Counted from the stretch's first letter, positions 53,515 through 63,911 are shown. The stretch is DNA of 64,000 nt from Piezodorus guildinii (GCA_023052935.1 CM041294.1:41997736-42061735); one strand, 5' to 3'. Numbers and translations are program-made. The notes: generated from the letters alone by a model not told the origin.

Positions 53515-53882
53515 TCACTACATGTAGAGATTCGTACTACAGGCCAATTTTTTTCACCTCTCCGCCTTTTTAACACCTCTTCCGGCAACGAGACGCGAAC
53601 TAGTAATTATTTTATCAGTTTACTGGTCAACGCGCGGTGTTGTTTACTAGCGATAGTCCCCTTGCCCAACCCACCCGCTAGGTTTTTACCCATTTTTTTG
53701 TTTTTAAGTACCCACTTTATAGAGGCTGGATGTGCTTCAGGGGGTCTTCATATACTTCCGGTCCGAAATAACTGAATAAATCATGATCATGATAATCAAT
53801 AAATCATGCAAAACGGGGATTCGAACCCCGGACTCTCAGATTAGTAAACTTGTGCTCTTTCCACTAGACCATGCTGCTTCTC
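53515..53882 (-). mobile_element. tRNA-derived SINE, family A, longest copy
   Basis: The minus-strand head has a very good A box (GCATGGTCTAGTGGAAAGAG) and a perfect B box (GGGTTCGAATCCCC-like, at 53815-53830). The family-A body follows, with AGACCCCCTGAAGCACATCC and TGGGTACTTAAAAAC, and the GTACGAATCTCTACATGTAG end. About 100 extra bases lie in the middle compared with the copy at 13996-14297. Confidence 0.75.
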
Positions 53883-55019
53883 AATTATTTGCCTTCAATA
53901 ATTGTCTGTATCTCAGGTAAATCTACGATGATTTTCTTGTACTAAACCTTAGAATTATTGGTCGGCGGAAAATACGATACATAATAATACGAATTTAAAA
54001 AAAATTATTTGTCTCTAATATTTCCTTATTTTAACATCAAACCTTATATCAACATTGTACAATACTATTATCCATAGGCATTACCGTAAGGGCGCTCATT
54101 CAACGCAAGTTTAGGTTTATGAATATTCTAAAACGTATCCATTAACATTTCATCGGTAGGTATTAATTCCGAACAATGAATTGACACTGTGAAATAGTTG
54201 CTACTGCTCATTAATGCAAAACACATATCCCCGCTGACAGTTCATTCCGGTATCTATGAGCCAGGCAATTCAGTCCTGCCTGAAGCCACTTTATATCGGG
54301 GTAACTCAACCATTTCTCAAGGAATTGGATTAGGATTCAGGGAGTAATTTGTATTAGGGATGCGATTTATCTCTTGGAGCGTCTGGATCTAATATGAAAG
54401 GCGGAGAAGGAGGTGAAATATTACTCCCTTCTCCTGAAGACGTTGTTAAAGCGTTCCGTAGCTGGTACGGAACCTCAATTCAACAAGACAGCACCAATCC
54501 TTCGTCTTTCTCTAGGGTAAGCGCAAAGGCTATGGCATGCATTCAAATAAACCTTGAATGAATAATTATTTGTAGGAACGTTCAATCTACCACCCCTAAG
54601 TCATAAGAATCTTATATCATCACATAAATATTTTTAGATGTTATGTCACAAATAAATATTGATAATTTATCACTTTTAAATTTCCTTTTTGTGTATAATT
54701 GAATCGGAATGTTTTGCTTTCTATATTCATCTTACTATGAATAAATAATAACTATGTTGAATTATTCCCCAAAATAAGGGGAGAAATGTGAATATCGGAG
54801 GTGAGAGGCTCAAGGAGAAGACTAGCTAGTTGGGGATTATCCAGGAGTTGTATTGTGAGGGGCCCCTTCCATATCCTTATCCGATTACCCTGGGCCTCGG
54901 GATCTTCTCTCCCAGTCCTAATATTTTTTAAATAGATTTATCTCATTCACGAATAATCTCATCGCGCCCGCTTCTAAACTCAGCGTAAACTTCTGTTAAA
55001 AAAAACGCTACAAATTATT
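53883..55019. other. Intergenic, nothing recognised
   Basis: No gene or repeat is recognised over 1.1 kb. Confidence 0.4.
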
Positions 55020-55760
55020 ACTCAAGGGTTTATTATTTCCAAATAACTACATTAGTGTATAACTGTTAACTTAGCTGTTAAGAGACAATTAACTAATATG
55101 AAAAGTAAAAAATAATCCAAAGGAAAATGGTATATCACTGCTGCTAATTTCAAAACGCTTTATTTTTGCTACTTCTGAGCCAATTTCAATGATTCTTTTT
55201 CATTTGATCGAAAAATATAGATCAACTTTTTTTTTCTTCCTTTTGTTTATCCTGATTCTAAAATTATCTACATATTTTTATCTATTTTAAAAAATAACTG
55301 AGTTTTAGACGTATTTATTTAACATTACAATTTCAATTTTTCTCTTTTTAATAATCATGCGCGGATTTTTGTTCAACAAATACCGATAAATTTGTTCTCT
55401 ATTTTCGAAAATAGCCGAGTTACAAGCTTATATATATAAGTGAGATTTAATTTTTTTTTTTTTTATTAATAATATTTTATATATTATATACATATTTTTC
55501 TCTATCTTCAAAAATAACTGAGTTATGGGCGTATTTATGGGTACAATTTAAATTTTTTTTCTATTCTTTTTTATAATTTTTCGGGATTTTTGGTTAAACG
55601 CTAATAAATTTGTTCTCTATCTTCAATTTGTTCTATATAGGCGAGATTTTAATTTTTTTCGTTTTCTTATTTTTATTTGTTTATTCACTGATTCTAAAAC
55701 TCTGTACATATTTTTCTCAATCTTCAAAAATAACTGATTTATTGAATTAAATCACTTTTA
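55020..55760 (+). repeat. Interspersed repeat R2 with internal tandem-like repetition
   Basis: The first 270 bases match 15200-15490. After this, a diverged unit of about 180-200 bases recurs up to three times. It carries TTCTCTAT.TTC.AAAATA.C, GAGTTATGGGCGTATTTATG-like and AAATTTGTTCTCTAT blocks. No coding sequence is present. Confidence 0.6.
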
Positions 55761-56457
55761 ATCGACCGCCATTTTAAAAATAACTGGCTGATACAAAATT
55801 CTAGGTGTTAAGATCATCGTCGCATGCCGTAGTATCTTTGTGAAATGCCTTGGGCAGCGGACGGCATTTTTTTATTCGTTATTCGGGTTCTACGTTTCTT
55901 TAAACGTAAACCCTCAAATTTGTAAAGGTTTTTATTTTATTTTTTTTTTATTATTATTTTTTTTATTTTTTTATTTTTTATTTTTGGGTCAATTACAAAA
56001 GTTCATTATTGAAAATATTAAAGCAAAATATTTTAGTAAATTTACATTATGTTATAATATTATAGAAAAGTTTGATAAAAAGGGAGATGATTCGAGGTCG
56101 GCGAACCCTAACTACAGAAGTAATTACAGGAGGTGATAGCGGTCGATAGCCGCCTCGCAGCATCCCTTCCACTCCCCGCTCTATCTACCCACCAATCTAG
56201 CCATTGCCCTCCACAACCCCTAAGCTCATAATCAGATCCTCATCAATACCTAATTACCAAAATCCTAATTGAAAATACCAATCTATACTTATAATTTAAC
56301 AAGAGAAATATCTTGTAAGACGTTTATTCCCAAAATTTATTATTAGCCGTGTAAATGATGTAACATTCAATTAAAATTTAAGCTGTGGATGCGAGATCTA
56401 CGTCAGTGGTTCCCAAATAGTGGTCCGCGGATCTCTGGGGGTCAGCTAGATGTCGTT
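55761..56457. other. Intergenic, with a short repeat match at 55877-55925
   Basis: A low-complexity frame (55840-56136, Phe/Leu/Tyr-rich from T runs) is not considered a gene. CGTTATTCGGGTTCTACG here matches 46893-46940 in reverse. Confidence 0.4.
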
Positions 56458-57455
56458 AGGGAATAATTTTTTTTTTCTAATATATTTTATTGTTTTTTAC
56501 AACTTTATATACAAATACAATAAGTAAAATGGCTGAATTACAATAACAGGCATGAATAGACATGTAAAGAATCTACCCAGTGGTAGTACTTCAAAGTTTA
56601 TTTCATGAGCAGGTCTCAAGGCCACCGTCTTTTCAGGCGCCTAGGAGGATTACCGGGAATAGATGTAGATGAGAGGTTACGGACAAGCGGGTTTGAGTGG
56701 GCAGGTAGTTTGGAATTAAAGGAGGTGTATCTATCGCGGGCCAAGTCTGCAACCAGTGGGATATTTAGGTCTCTATGGATGAGTTTATTAGTTACGAAGT
56801 AAGGAGCATTGAGGATTTTTCGTAGGATTTTGGATTGCAAGGATTGGATGAGGGAGGAGTTTGATAGTTTAGTGGACCCCCATAGCTCAATACCATAGGT
56901 CCAAATAGGTCGGATAATCGTGATGTAAATGAGTCTTTAGTAGTAAATAGAGAGTTTTGAACGTTTGTCTAGTAAGTGTTGTAGTAAGCGGTATCTGCAG
57001 GCAGTTTCTTGTCGTTTCAGTCTAGTGTGAGGATTCCAAGTAAGGCGCTTGTCTAGATGGAGTCCAAGGTAGCGGATCTGTTCAACGGGGATTAATGGAA
57101 TGTTGCCAAAGGATACAGTAGGGCAGGTATTCATAGGCTTGCGGCGAAGGGTAAAGGTAATTTAATGGGATTTATTGGGATTGATTTTAATTCTCCAGTT
57201 ATGACACCATTCTTCAATGGATTGGATGTGAGACTGTAGGAATTGTGATGCAACCGTTGGGTCACTACTTACAGATAACACACATGTGTCATCAGCGTAA
57301 GTAGTGAGAACAGTGCTAGGATGAATAGGAATATCAGCTGTATAAACGGAATAAAGGATTGGGCCTAAGATGCTACCCTAAGGTACACCTGCGGACTGAG
57401 AAAATATGGATGAATATGGTTGAGTATGGTTATGGTTGACTTTGAAGGGAATTAT
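56458..57455 (-). mobile_element. Jockey-type LINE, 5'-truncated, pseudogene
   Basis: The minus-strand copy (about 56468-57445) is bounded by AGGGAATAAT/AGGGAATTAT, a probable target duplication with one mismatch. The coding part starts at the GVP.GSILGP motif, where the Gln codon has become TAG. It keeps the catalytic TYADDTCVLS box and RRKPMNTCPTVSFGN, RYLGLHLDKRLTWNPHTRLK, SKILRKILNAPYFVTNKL and PPRRLKRRWP. Further stops occur at about 57165 and 56940. It belongs to the same family as the copy at 40887-41756. Confidence 0.9.
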
Positions 57456-57560
57456 ATTTTATATTTGAAGTCTTGACTTTAATAAAAATCACACGCTGTG
57501 CACAGAAAAAAAATAGCATTTTAAGTGACATAATTGCTTGGTTTTTATTGCTATTTTTAA

Positions 57561-57775
57561 GTTTCAGTCAAAACTCGACTTTTATTCGTTTTTCGAGAGT
57601 TTTAATATTTCGCACGTCATATTATATGTAATTCAAGCTTGCCCTGGAGAAGTCTTTAATGCTGTACAGAGTCTCTACGTCTTTACTAACTCCAACTGAG
57701 GCAGATATCGTGGGTTATGAACAGGTTACAAAAACTATTCTAGCCAGAATGAAAATATCGATAGTCATTATTTGG
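57561..57775 (+). repeat. Interspersed repeat R3, copy 1
   Basis: GTTTCAGTCAAAACTCG, GGAGAAGTCTTTAATGCTGT, AACTCCAACTGAGGCAGATA and GGGTTATGAACAGGTTA recur in the same order at 58925-59098. No coding sequence is present. Confidence 0.6.
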
Positions 57776-58834
57776 GCCTTAACGTAAATTACATTTTTTC
57801 TTGCTTTATATATCAGATTATAAGGTGAGGCTAAACACTTTAGACTTCCACGGCCTCAAAGGCATGAAAACGGTTGTTAATACCTCTTGTTTTTTATTCC
57901 TTCCAAGCAATTAGGCTTACGAGTTTAACTAGAGACAGTTACCGACAATCCTTCCCCTAGGCATGACCATCTACTAATACCCAGAAAAAGTCTGCTGCTG
58001 GTATATAAATACTTAGTACACTATCATGCTGATTGTTCGTGGATACTCCAGTGCCAGAGAATCCAATAGCTTGCTTCTCAATCGTAAGTAACATAGCACA
58101 ACATAACACTCCAGGGGAGGCAAATAAGAAGTTTAAGAGTAATATAAAAATATACTGGTACGCCAGTTTTATCTTCTTATCATGCGTAATTATCGTGTAT
58201 TTTTTTCATTCAAACATGACCAAACACACCTTTCATAACCAAGTTTTGAAGTCATGTCCATTACCAATAAGCATAAACAGCTTTTTAATTACAAACCTCC
58301 CCGATAACAATTGATGTAATGCACATACAAGAGCTTAGACTAACAAGCATAAAAAGGGATTCCGACCGAGCTGTGTTGGTATCCCACGGCCTCGGAGTTG
58401 CTAACCATTAGCAATTCAAGCAGAAGGGAACTTTCTGTGGAGTGGTGAGGAGGGTTGCTTGGGCCGCTTTACGAATGCCGCTTCCTACTGTACCAGGAAT
58501 CGGATTTATAGTTGACAGCCCAACGAGCGGCCTCTATCTCCATGTAGAATCAAAGTTCTCAGTAGTTGTAAATATTTAGCAAATATAATTACACATTTAT
58601 TTTATAGTTATTTTGCTCAAAGAAAGAATCAGTATTAAAACTAAAACTTTACCTAGTATTTAATTGATAATCCATTTTAATTTATCTCTTCCCTATAAAA
58701 GAAAAAAAATATTTTTGTTCTTACATTTAACTGAAGGCTTATAATACAATTATACTCTTATATTAACATTAAAAAGAGAAAAATACATTTCTTAATTATA
58801 AAAAAAAAAGTATTATAAAACATTGGGAAAATAA
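57776..58834. other. Intergenic, nothing recognised
   Basis: A 93-residue frame at 58033-58314 has no known motif. No gene is supported. Confidence 0.4.
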
Positions 58835-59098
58835 AAGAACCAACTACAACCCATGAAGTATCTTGGCTTTTGAACAGAATAAAGATCCATACTGTTTCTC
58901 GTCCGAAGTTTTAAAGAGTTAAGTCTCAGTCAAAATTCGGCATATACCTTCTTTTTTTACCATATTCTATGGGATTTAAACTGGATCAGGAGAAATCTTT
59001 AATGCGGTAGAGAGTGCCTATGTCGTCACCAACTTCAACTGAGACTGATATCGAGGGTTACAATGCAGGTTATAAGAAGGCTTATAATACTGTTCTTA
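58835..59098 (+). repeat. R3 copy 2, preceded by a SINE family A tail-like segment
   Basis: CCCATGAAGTATCTTGG...CATACTGTTTCTCGTCCGA resembles the end segment of the SINE copy at 13996-14297. R3 follows at 58925-59098, containing GGAGAAATCTTTAATGCGGT and TCAACTGAGACTGATATCGA. Confidence 0.55.
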
Positions 59099-59110
59099 TG
59101 TCCAAAAGCA

Positions 59111-59120
59111 AATAATTGTA
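59111..59120. repeat. Target-site duplication of the full-length Jockey element (3' side)
   Basis: AATAATTGTA directly precedes the T run and is repeated exactly at 63912-63921. Confidence 0.9.
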
Positions 59121-59615
59121 TTTTTTTTTTTTTTTTTTTTTTTTATTGAGAAATATTACAATTTGTTTCTATATGAACATTAGTAATAGTGATATATGAA
59201 CCCATTCACACAATATATACAATGATAAAGTCAAATAAATAAAATATAATATATATACAAAATAAGAAAACAAACAACAACCTATAACTGAGGTAAATAC
59301 AAATTAAATAATAATAAATATAAAAACAAAACAAAACATTAACCTATAATTGAGATAAATAAAAGTTGCAAATAAACAAACATCATTCAAACAAACATAA
59401 CTATATACAAAATATACAAGTGCTATAGAGGGACCCCAGACTGGGCTTTTCCCCCCACTTGTGGAGGAAAAAGCGGAATCCAAAAGATCCTAGACCCTCG
59501 CCCTCAGCCGCGTCACTGGTGTGAATCAGTGGAGGCCGAACTAGGGCGCAATAGCCACAAACATACATTACATGAGTGGAGGATCTGACCAGTGTCAGAA
59601 CTCCAATTTAAACGT

Positions 59616-62294
59616 TTACAATACGTCTCGCGGCCACTGCCGTTTCAATCTTCGAGGAGGATTGTAGGGATGGGTGGTACTGGATAGGGATTGTGCTAGA
59701 GGGTTAGGATGATGACTAAGGTTCTGATGAAATTTGGAAAATTTGGATGGTACCAGGTCTAAAATAAACGGAATTTTAAGGTCGTGGTGTAGGGTAGAGT
59801 TGGTAACGTAATAAGGAGCATTAACTATTGTTCGGAGAACTTTGGATTGGAAGGATTGGATGCGTTTGATGTTAGAATGTTTAGCTGCTCCCCACAGTTC
59901 AAGTCCGTAGGTCCATATTGGTTTCAGTACTGTCTTGTATATTAGTAATTTGTTGTCAACTGTAAGATGAGATTTTCTGTTTAGTAGTCTGTATAACTGG
60001 CCGAATCTGCGGTTAAGTTCTTTTCTTTTAAGTCTTGTGTGTGGGTTCCACGTCAGTCTTTTGTCTAGTAAAAAGCCAAGATACCGGACTGTGTCAGAGG
60101 AAGGAAGCGGTAGGGAATTGAAATAAACCGTTGGACAGGATTTGCGTCGAAGAGTGAATGTGACGTGTGAGCACTTGTTTTCGTTCACCTTAATACGCCA
60201 AGCGTTACACCAGTCTTCGACAAGGGAAGGGTTTTTTTGTAAATTAAGCGATGCTGCTTCAGGATCGGAATTGGATGACAAAATGGCGGTATCATCAGCA
60301 AATGTTGCCAGAAAGGTATCGGGATCGGTAGGGATATCGGCGGTGTAGAGGATGTAGAGGACGGGTCCCAAGACGCTGCCTTGAGGAACACCAGCCTCAA
60401 CAATATAATGTTTGGAAAATTCTGAGCCACAGCGAACTCGGAAGGAGCGGTTAGATAGATAAGATCGGAGGACTAGGTATAAGGATTGGGGTAAATGGGT
60501 TTTGAGCTTAAAGAGCAATCCCGGGTGCCACACCCGGTCGAAAGCTTGAGATATGTCCAGAAAGGCACCCGAACAATACTCCTTGCACTCAAGGGCGGAG
60601 GAAATGTGGTCCACAACTCGGAGTCCTTGCTGAACCGTGGAATGTTGAGGACGAAATCCGAACTGATGTGAAGGAAAATTTTGAAATTTGGATAGGATTC
60701 GTTTTAGTAGGAGCTTTTCGAAAATTTTTGAGAGGATCGGAAGTAGGCTGATAGGTCTGTAAGATGACGTGTTGTTAAAAGGTTTGCCTGGTTTTAGGAA
60801 AAGGATGATAGTTGAATGTTTCCATAAGAGAGGAAAATAGGTAGTGCGTAGGATACAGTTATAGAGATATGTAAGGAATGTAATGGCTTTAGGTGGAAGT
60901 TGTCTTAAGATTTGAGGAGTAAGGAGATCGTATCCAGGGGATTTACGGAGAGGAAGCTTTTTAAGAAGATATCTGACCTCAGAGGGATTAACTGCTTTAG
61001 GTGGTAAGGAAAGCGGTATTGGTGATATAAGGAACTCTTCAACTGCTGCCGTATGGGTAGGATTAAGCTCTGGATGAGGAGTAAAAACTTTGGAAAGGTG
61101 CTGTGCGAATTCCTCGGCCTTATCCTTGTCAGAAGCAGCCCAGGAACTATCACAGCGCCGGAGAGGATGGGAAATGGTGTGGGATTTTAGGATTCTCTTC
61201 GTGACATTCCACAGGGAATTGTCACGAGTCGAGAGAGAGGAGAGGTAGGTATTGTAGGATTGGGAACGGAAGATCGCCAACTCCCGCTTTAATTTTCTAC
61301 AAAAAAAGTTATAGGAGCGGCGATCCTCTGGGTGGCGGGTGCGTTGCCATAATGTTCTGGCCCGGCGTTTGCTGTTGATGAGGTCTGTCAGGTGTTGTGG
61401 TAAATGGCTTTTATAAGGAATTATTAGGGAGTACTTGGGAGAGGAGGCAGTCCAGGCAGCTTGTTGAATAGCGGTTGTAAAGGAATATACGGCGTCGTCA
61501 AGGTCATTTGGGGTTTTGAGAATCACTCTGAGGTCAATATTATTAGTGAGGATTTCGCGGAAGAGGTTCCAGTTGACAGAGCCTCTAATGAATGACGGTG
61601 GGATAGGTTTAGGAATAGGTGTTATGGATACATTTAGAATCAATGGACTATGATCAGAGGATAGTTCATCAAGGCGAGCTATGGAAAAATTAAGAGAGCC
61701 TAATCCGCTGTGGATGAAGAAGTCGAGGATGTCAGGATTACGGTTAGGATCTGTTGGCCAGTAGGTAGGAGAATCGGGAGGTAGGAGATGAAAGCGTCGG
61801 GAGTTGAGTGCAGACTGCAATGTCCGTCCACGAGAATTGGTGGTTCTAGAACCCCACTGTTGATTCTTGGCGTTTAAGTCTGCACCCAAAATGAAGTGAT
61901 TACCCAAGTAGTTGAGAAAGGATTCAAATTGGGCAGAGGAAATGGGATGTTTAGGAGGGCAGTATGCTGATGCGATGATAAGTGGAAAGGAAAATGTTTT
62001 GATAACAATGGAAGTTGCTTGTAGGTAATCGTGGGCGGGAAGTGGGTGTAAGTGATGGGAGAGGGATCGGCGAACTATGACAGCAGTACCGGCATGGGCT
62101 TTGCCGTCGGGATGGTCTGTCCGGTATGTCGTGTATCCTGGTATTTTAAAGTACTGTTTAGTGGTTAGTCTAGTTTCAGTAATGAGTGCAACATCAATGT
62201 TTTTGTCTTGCAGTACGGCTGTAAGTTCGTCAGTGTGAGTTCTAACACCATTCGCATTCCAAAGGAGAATGGATAAGGAATTAGGTGTAGTCAT
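59616..62294 (-). CDS. ORF2: Jockey-type LINE ORF2: endonuclease and reverse transcriptase
   Basis: An 892-residue protein has its ATG directly after the ORF1 stop. The endonuclease (residues 1-225) has LLWNANGV, LITETRL, ILGADLNAKNQQWGS and LSSDHSPLI, which hold its expected catalytic residues. RT follows, with SSYRPISLLPILSKIFEKLL, HQFGFRPQHSTVQQ, GAFLDISQAFDRVWH, EAGVPQGSVLGPVLY and the catalytic LATFADDTAILSS (near 60290). The C-terminal part has RYLGFLLDKRLTWNPHTRLK, IWTYGLELWGAAKHS and PPRRLKRQWPRDVL. The length fits Jockey ORF2 proteins. It would perform target-primed reverse transcription for its own RNA and possibly for SINEs. Antisense and out-of-frame ORFs here are shadows. Confidence 0.97.
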   Translation of the reverse strand: MTTPNSLSILLWNANGVRTHTDELTAVLQDKNIDVALITETRLTTKQYFKIPGYTTYRTDHPDGKAHAGTAVIVRRSLSHHLHPLPAHDYLQATSIVIKTFSFPLIIASAYCPPKHPISSAQFESFLNYLGNHFILGADLNAKNQQWGSRTTNSRGRTLQSALNSRRFHLLPPDSPTYWPTDPNRNPDILDFFIHSGLGSLNFSIARLDELSSDHSPLILNVSITPIPKPIPPSFIRGSVNWNLFREILTNNIDLRVILKTPNDLDDAVYSFTTAIQQAAWTASSPKYSLIIPYKSHLPQHLTDLINSKRRARTLWQRTRHPEDRRSYNFFCRKLKRELAIFRSQSYNTYLSSLSTRDNSLWNVTKRILKSHTISHPLRRCDSSWAASDKDKAEEFAQHLSKVFTPHPELNPTHTAAVEEFLISPIPLSLPPKAVNPSEVRYLLKKLPLRKSPGYDLLTPQILRQLPPKAITFLTYLYNCILRTTYFPLLWKHSTIILFLKPGKPFNNTSSYRPISLLPILSKIFEKLLLKRILSKFQNFPSHQFGFRPQHSTVQQGLRVVDHISSALECKEYCSGAFLDISQAFDRVWHPGLLFKLKTHLPQSLYLVLRSYLSNRSFRVRCGSEFSKHYIVEAGVPQGSVLGPVLYILYTADIPTDPDTFLATFADDTAILSSNSDPEAASLNLQKNPSLVEDWCNAWRIKVNENKCSHVTFTLRRKSCPTVYFNSLPLPSSDTVRYLGFLLDKRLTWNPHTRLKRKELNRRFGQLYRLLNRKSHLTVDNKLLIYKTVLKPIWTYGLELWGAAKHSNIKRIQSFQSKVLRTIVNAPYYVTNSTLHHDLKIPFILDLVPSKFSKFHQNLSHHPNPLAQSLSSTTHPYNPPRRLKRQWPRDVL

Positions 62295-62297
62295 TTA
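62292..62297 (-). promoter_or_regulatory. ORF1 stop / ORF2 start junction (UAAAUG)
   Basis: The TAA of ORF1 and the ATG of ORF2 are adjacent with no spacer. This layout suits translation of ORF2 by termination-reinitiation, as shown for the UAAUG junction of the SART1 LINE. The mechanism here is inferred. Confidence 0.55.
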
Positions 62298-63605
62298 TGG
62301 TTTTTTTAAGGCAGGAATGAGATTTGATACGAGATTCGTAAGGAGTGATATTAGGGGCATAACAAGGGATTTAATTTCGGAGATAAAGGATGTCATCAAA
62401 CTGGTAAGGTCTGTGACATTTGAAGGAGGAGGGATATGAGAGATTTGTGGTTGATTAGGATTTTTAGGATTGGTTATATTATGAGGAAGAGGTATATGTG
62501 GAATGGATTGAGGTACATTCTGTAGTTCCGGCAGGGCCACGGCTTCAGTACTTTGATTCCCACCTCCAAATAGGTGGGCAAATGATACATTGGCATCAAT
62601 AAGTTTTGAGGGTTCTCTGCTGTTTCTTACTTGTCTTGCTGTTTCATCCAGTACTTGAGGTTTTTGAAACCTGGTCCTCAGTTCCTTATAGATTTGGCAT
62701 CCTTTATAGTTGGCTGGGTGGTCCTTGAGGCAATGAGCACATACAGCTGGTGTTGATTTTGGTTTTGTACACTCCACAGACTTGTGCTGTTCACCGCATT
62801 TCACGCATCGAGGTATGTGATGACAATAACTTTTAGTATGACCATATGCTTGACAGTTATGGCACTGAACTATCTCCTTCTTTATGTAAGGTTTTTCAAC
62901 TCTTACGCTGGTATAGTACAATCTATTGAGGTCATAGATTTTTTCAACTCCTTCTGCTGGTTCCAAATCCACAAAAAAGAGAGGTAGAGGAATTTTATCC
63001 TTTAGGACATTAGTGACTTGCCGCACTTTATAGCCCATCTTCGTTAGTTCTTCTTTAATTGCTTCAACTGGTGTCGAGGGGTGTAAGTTTCTGATTACAA
63101 CCCTTAAAGCTCTCTCTTGGCGTAGCTGATAGGTATGGAAATCTGCTTTGGTTTCAGTTAAATATTTCACTATTTTTCTATATGTCTCGGCAGTAGTAGG
63201 AGATATTTTGGTATCATTGATTCTACTCATACAGTAGTAGCTGGTAGATTCGGTAATTTTGTTCAATTGCGCACACAACAACTGGAAATTTCTAATTTTT
63301 TTGACAAATATGGGAGGAGGCCGTGGTTCACTGGGTATAGGAGTAGATTCCATGTTTTCTTTTTCATTATGCAAAATCTGAAAAGGATTTGGGGTGAAAA
63401 ACGGCGATTCGTCAGTCATCCCTTGTGACGATGTGCCAGGTTGTGGTTCAGATTCTGAATTAGTACCCGAAGGGGTTGCTTGTAGATTTAATCTTTTATT
63501 AGTATCACGGCGTAGTCTTTGTTTTGTAGGAGACGTGATTGAACCACTAGATCTAGATCTTTTAGTTGAAGCTTTGGAGGACATTACTTGATGATAATAT
63601 CGCAT
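62295..63605 (-). CDS. ORF1: Jockey-type LINE ORF1: Gag-like zinc-knuckle protein
   Basis: A 436-residue protein starts at the ATG at 63605, with a second ATG at codon 8. The N-terminus is basic and Ser/Thr-rich. Residues about 165-245 form the zinc-finger-associated domain seen in arthropod Jockey ORF1 proteins (LRVVIRNLHPSTPVEAIKEE and PLPLFFVDLEPAEG). Three zinc knuckles follow: CHNCQAYGHTKSYC, CVKCGEQHKSVEC and CAHCLKDHPANYKGC. The C-terminal 70 residues are Pro/Asn-rich then hydrophobic. It should bind element RNA and, in Jockey relatives, can direct nuclear localisation. The stop codon TAA is directly followed by the ORF2 ATG. Confidence 0.95.
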   Translation of the reverse strand: MRYYHQVMSSKASTKRSRSSGSITSPTKQRLRRDTNKRLNLQATPSGTNSESEPQPGTSSQGMTDESPFFTPNPFQILHNEKENMESTPIPSEPRPPPIFVKKIRNFQLLCAQLNKITESTSYYCMSRINDTKISPTTAETYRKIVKYLTETKADFHTYQLRQERALRVVIRNLHPSTPVEAIKEELTKMGYKVRQVTNVLKDKIPLPLFFVDLEPAEGVEKIYDLNRLYYTSVRVEKPYIKKEIVQCHNCQAYGHTKSYCHHIPRCVKCGEQHKSVECTKPKSTPAVCAHCLKDHPANYKGCQIYKELRTRFQKPQVLDETARQVRNSREPSKLIDANVSFAHLFGGGNQSTEAVALPELQNVPQSIPHIPLPHNITNPKNPNQPQISHIPPPSNVTDLTSLMTSFISEIKSLVMPLISLLTNLVSNLIPALKKP

Positions 63606-63911
63606 ATCATGTAAGGAAAATAATTAAATAATAACCAGATGTGGGGGGAAAAAATAACTTAAGAAAAGTTAAGCAAGACCAGCCTTGCCTAGCTATTGGC
63701 AATCAGCTGATATGAAGAGGTGACTCAGCATTCACTTTACAGTGTAAATTGTAACCCAACTTACCGTTGTTTGCTCCAATATTTACTGTTGTTGTTATCC
63801 TGAAGTCTGGTGATGTTTTCAAGACTGTTCCAAAGTGATATCCAACTGAAAAAGCAAGAAATCCAAGAGCCGACTTGAAAGATGACCGCTATACACATGC
63901 GCATGCGCATT
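63606..63911 (-). promoter_or_regulatory. Jockey 5' UTR with probable internal promoter
   Basis: A 306-bp noncoding leader. Jockey-type LINEs carry a promoter at or just inside their 5' end. The first 15 bases contain the perfect palindrome ATGCGCATGCGCAT (63897-63910), a candidate for a binding site. Confidence 0.5.

Larger units (their letters stand above)
59121..63911 (-). mobile_element. Full-length Jockey-type LINE, apparently intact
   Basis: The 4791-bp element is on the minus strand, with a poly-A tail (T run at 59121-59144), a 3' UTR of about 470 bp, ORF2 (59616-62294), ORF1 (62295-63605) and a 306-bp 5' UTR. An exact 10-bp duplication bounds it. Both ORFs are uninterrupted, all catalytic boxes are present and RNase H is absent, as usual for Jockey. 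Its 5' end begins with a perfect palindrome ATGCGCATGCGCAT (63897-63910). It is the likely source family for the fragment at 38540-38990. Confidence 0.95.

Noticed and set aside
53810..53882. Possible functional tRNA gene (minus strand)
   Set aside because: Good A and B boxes, but the sequence continues into the SINE family A body and the acceptor arms do not pair. It is a SINE head.
55840..56136. 98-residue plus-strand frame starting near a T-rich tract
   Set aside because: Phe/Leu/Tyr repeats come from low-complexity T runs. No motif or conserved neighbour.
58033..58314. 93-residue frame with a hydrophobic segment
   Set aside because: Composition is the same as the surrounding AT-rich DNA and no homologous family is recognised.
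60142..61153. Several 60-85 residue frames on both strands
   Set aside because: They overlap Jockey ORF2, which has all expected motifs in its own frame.
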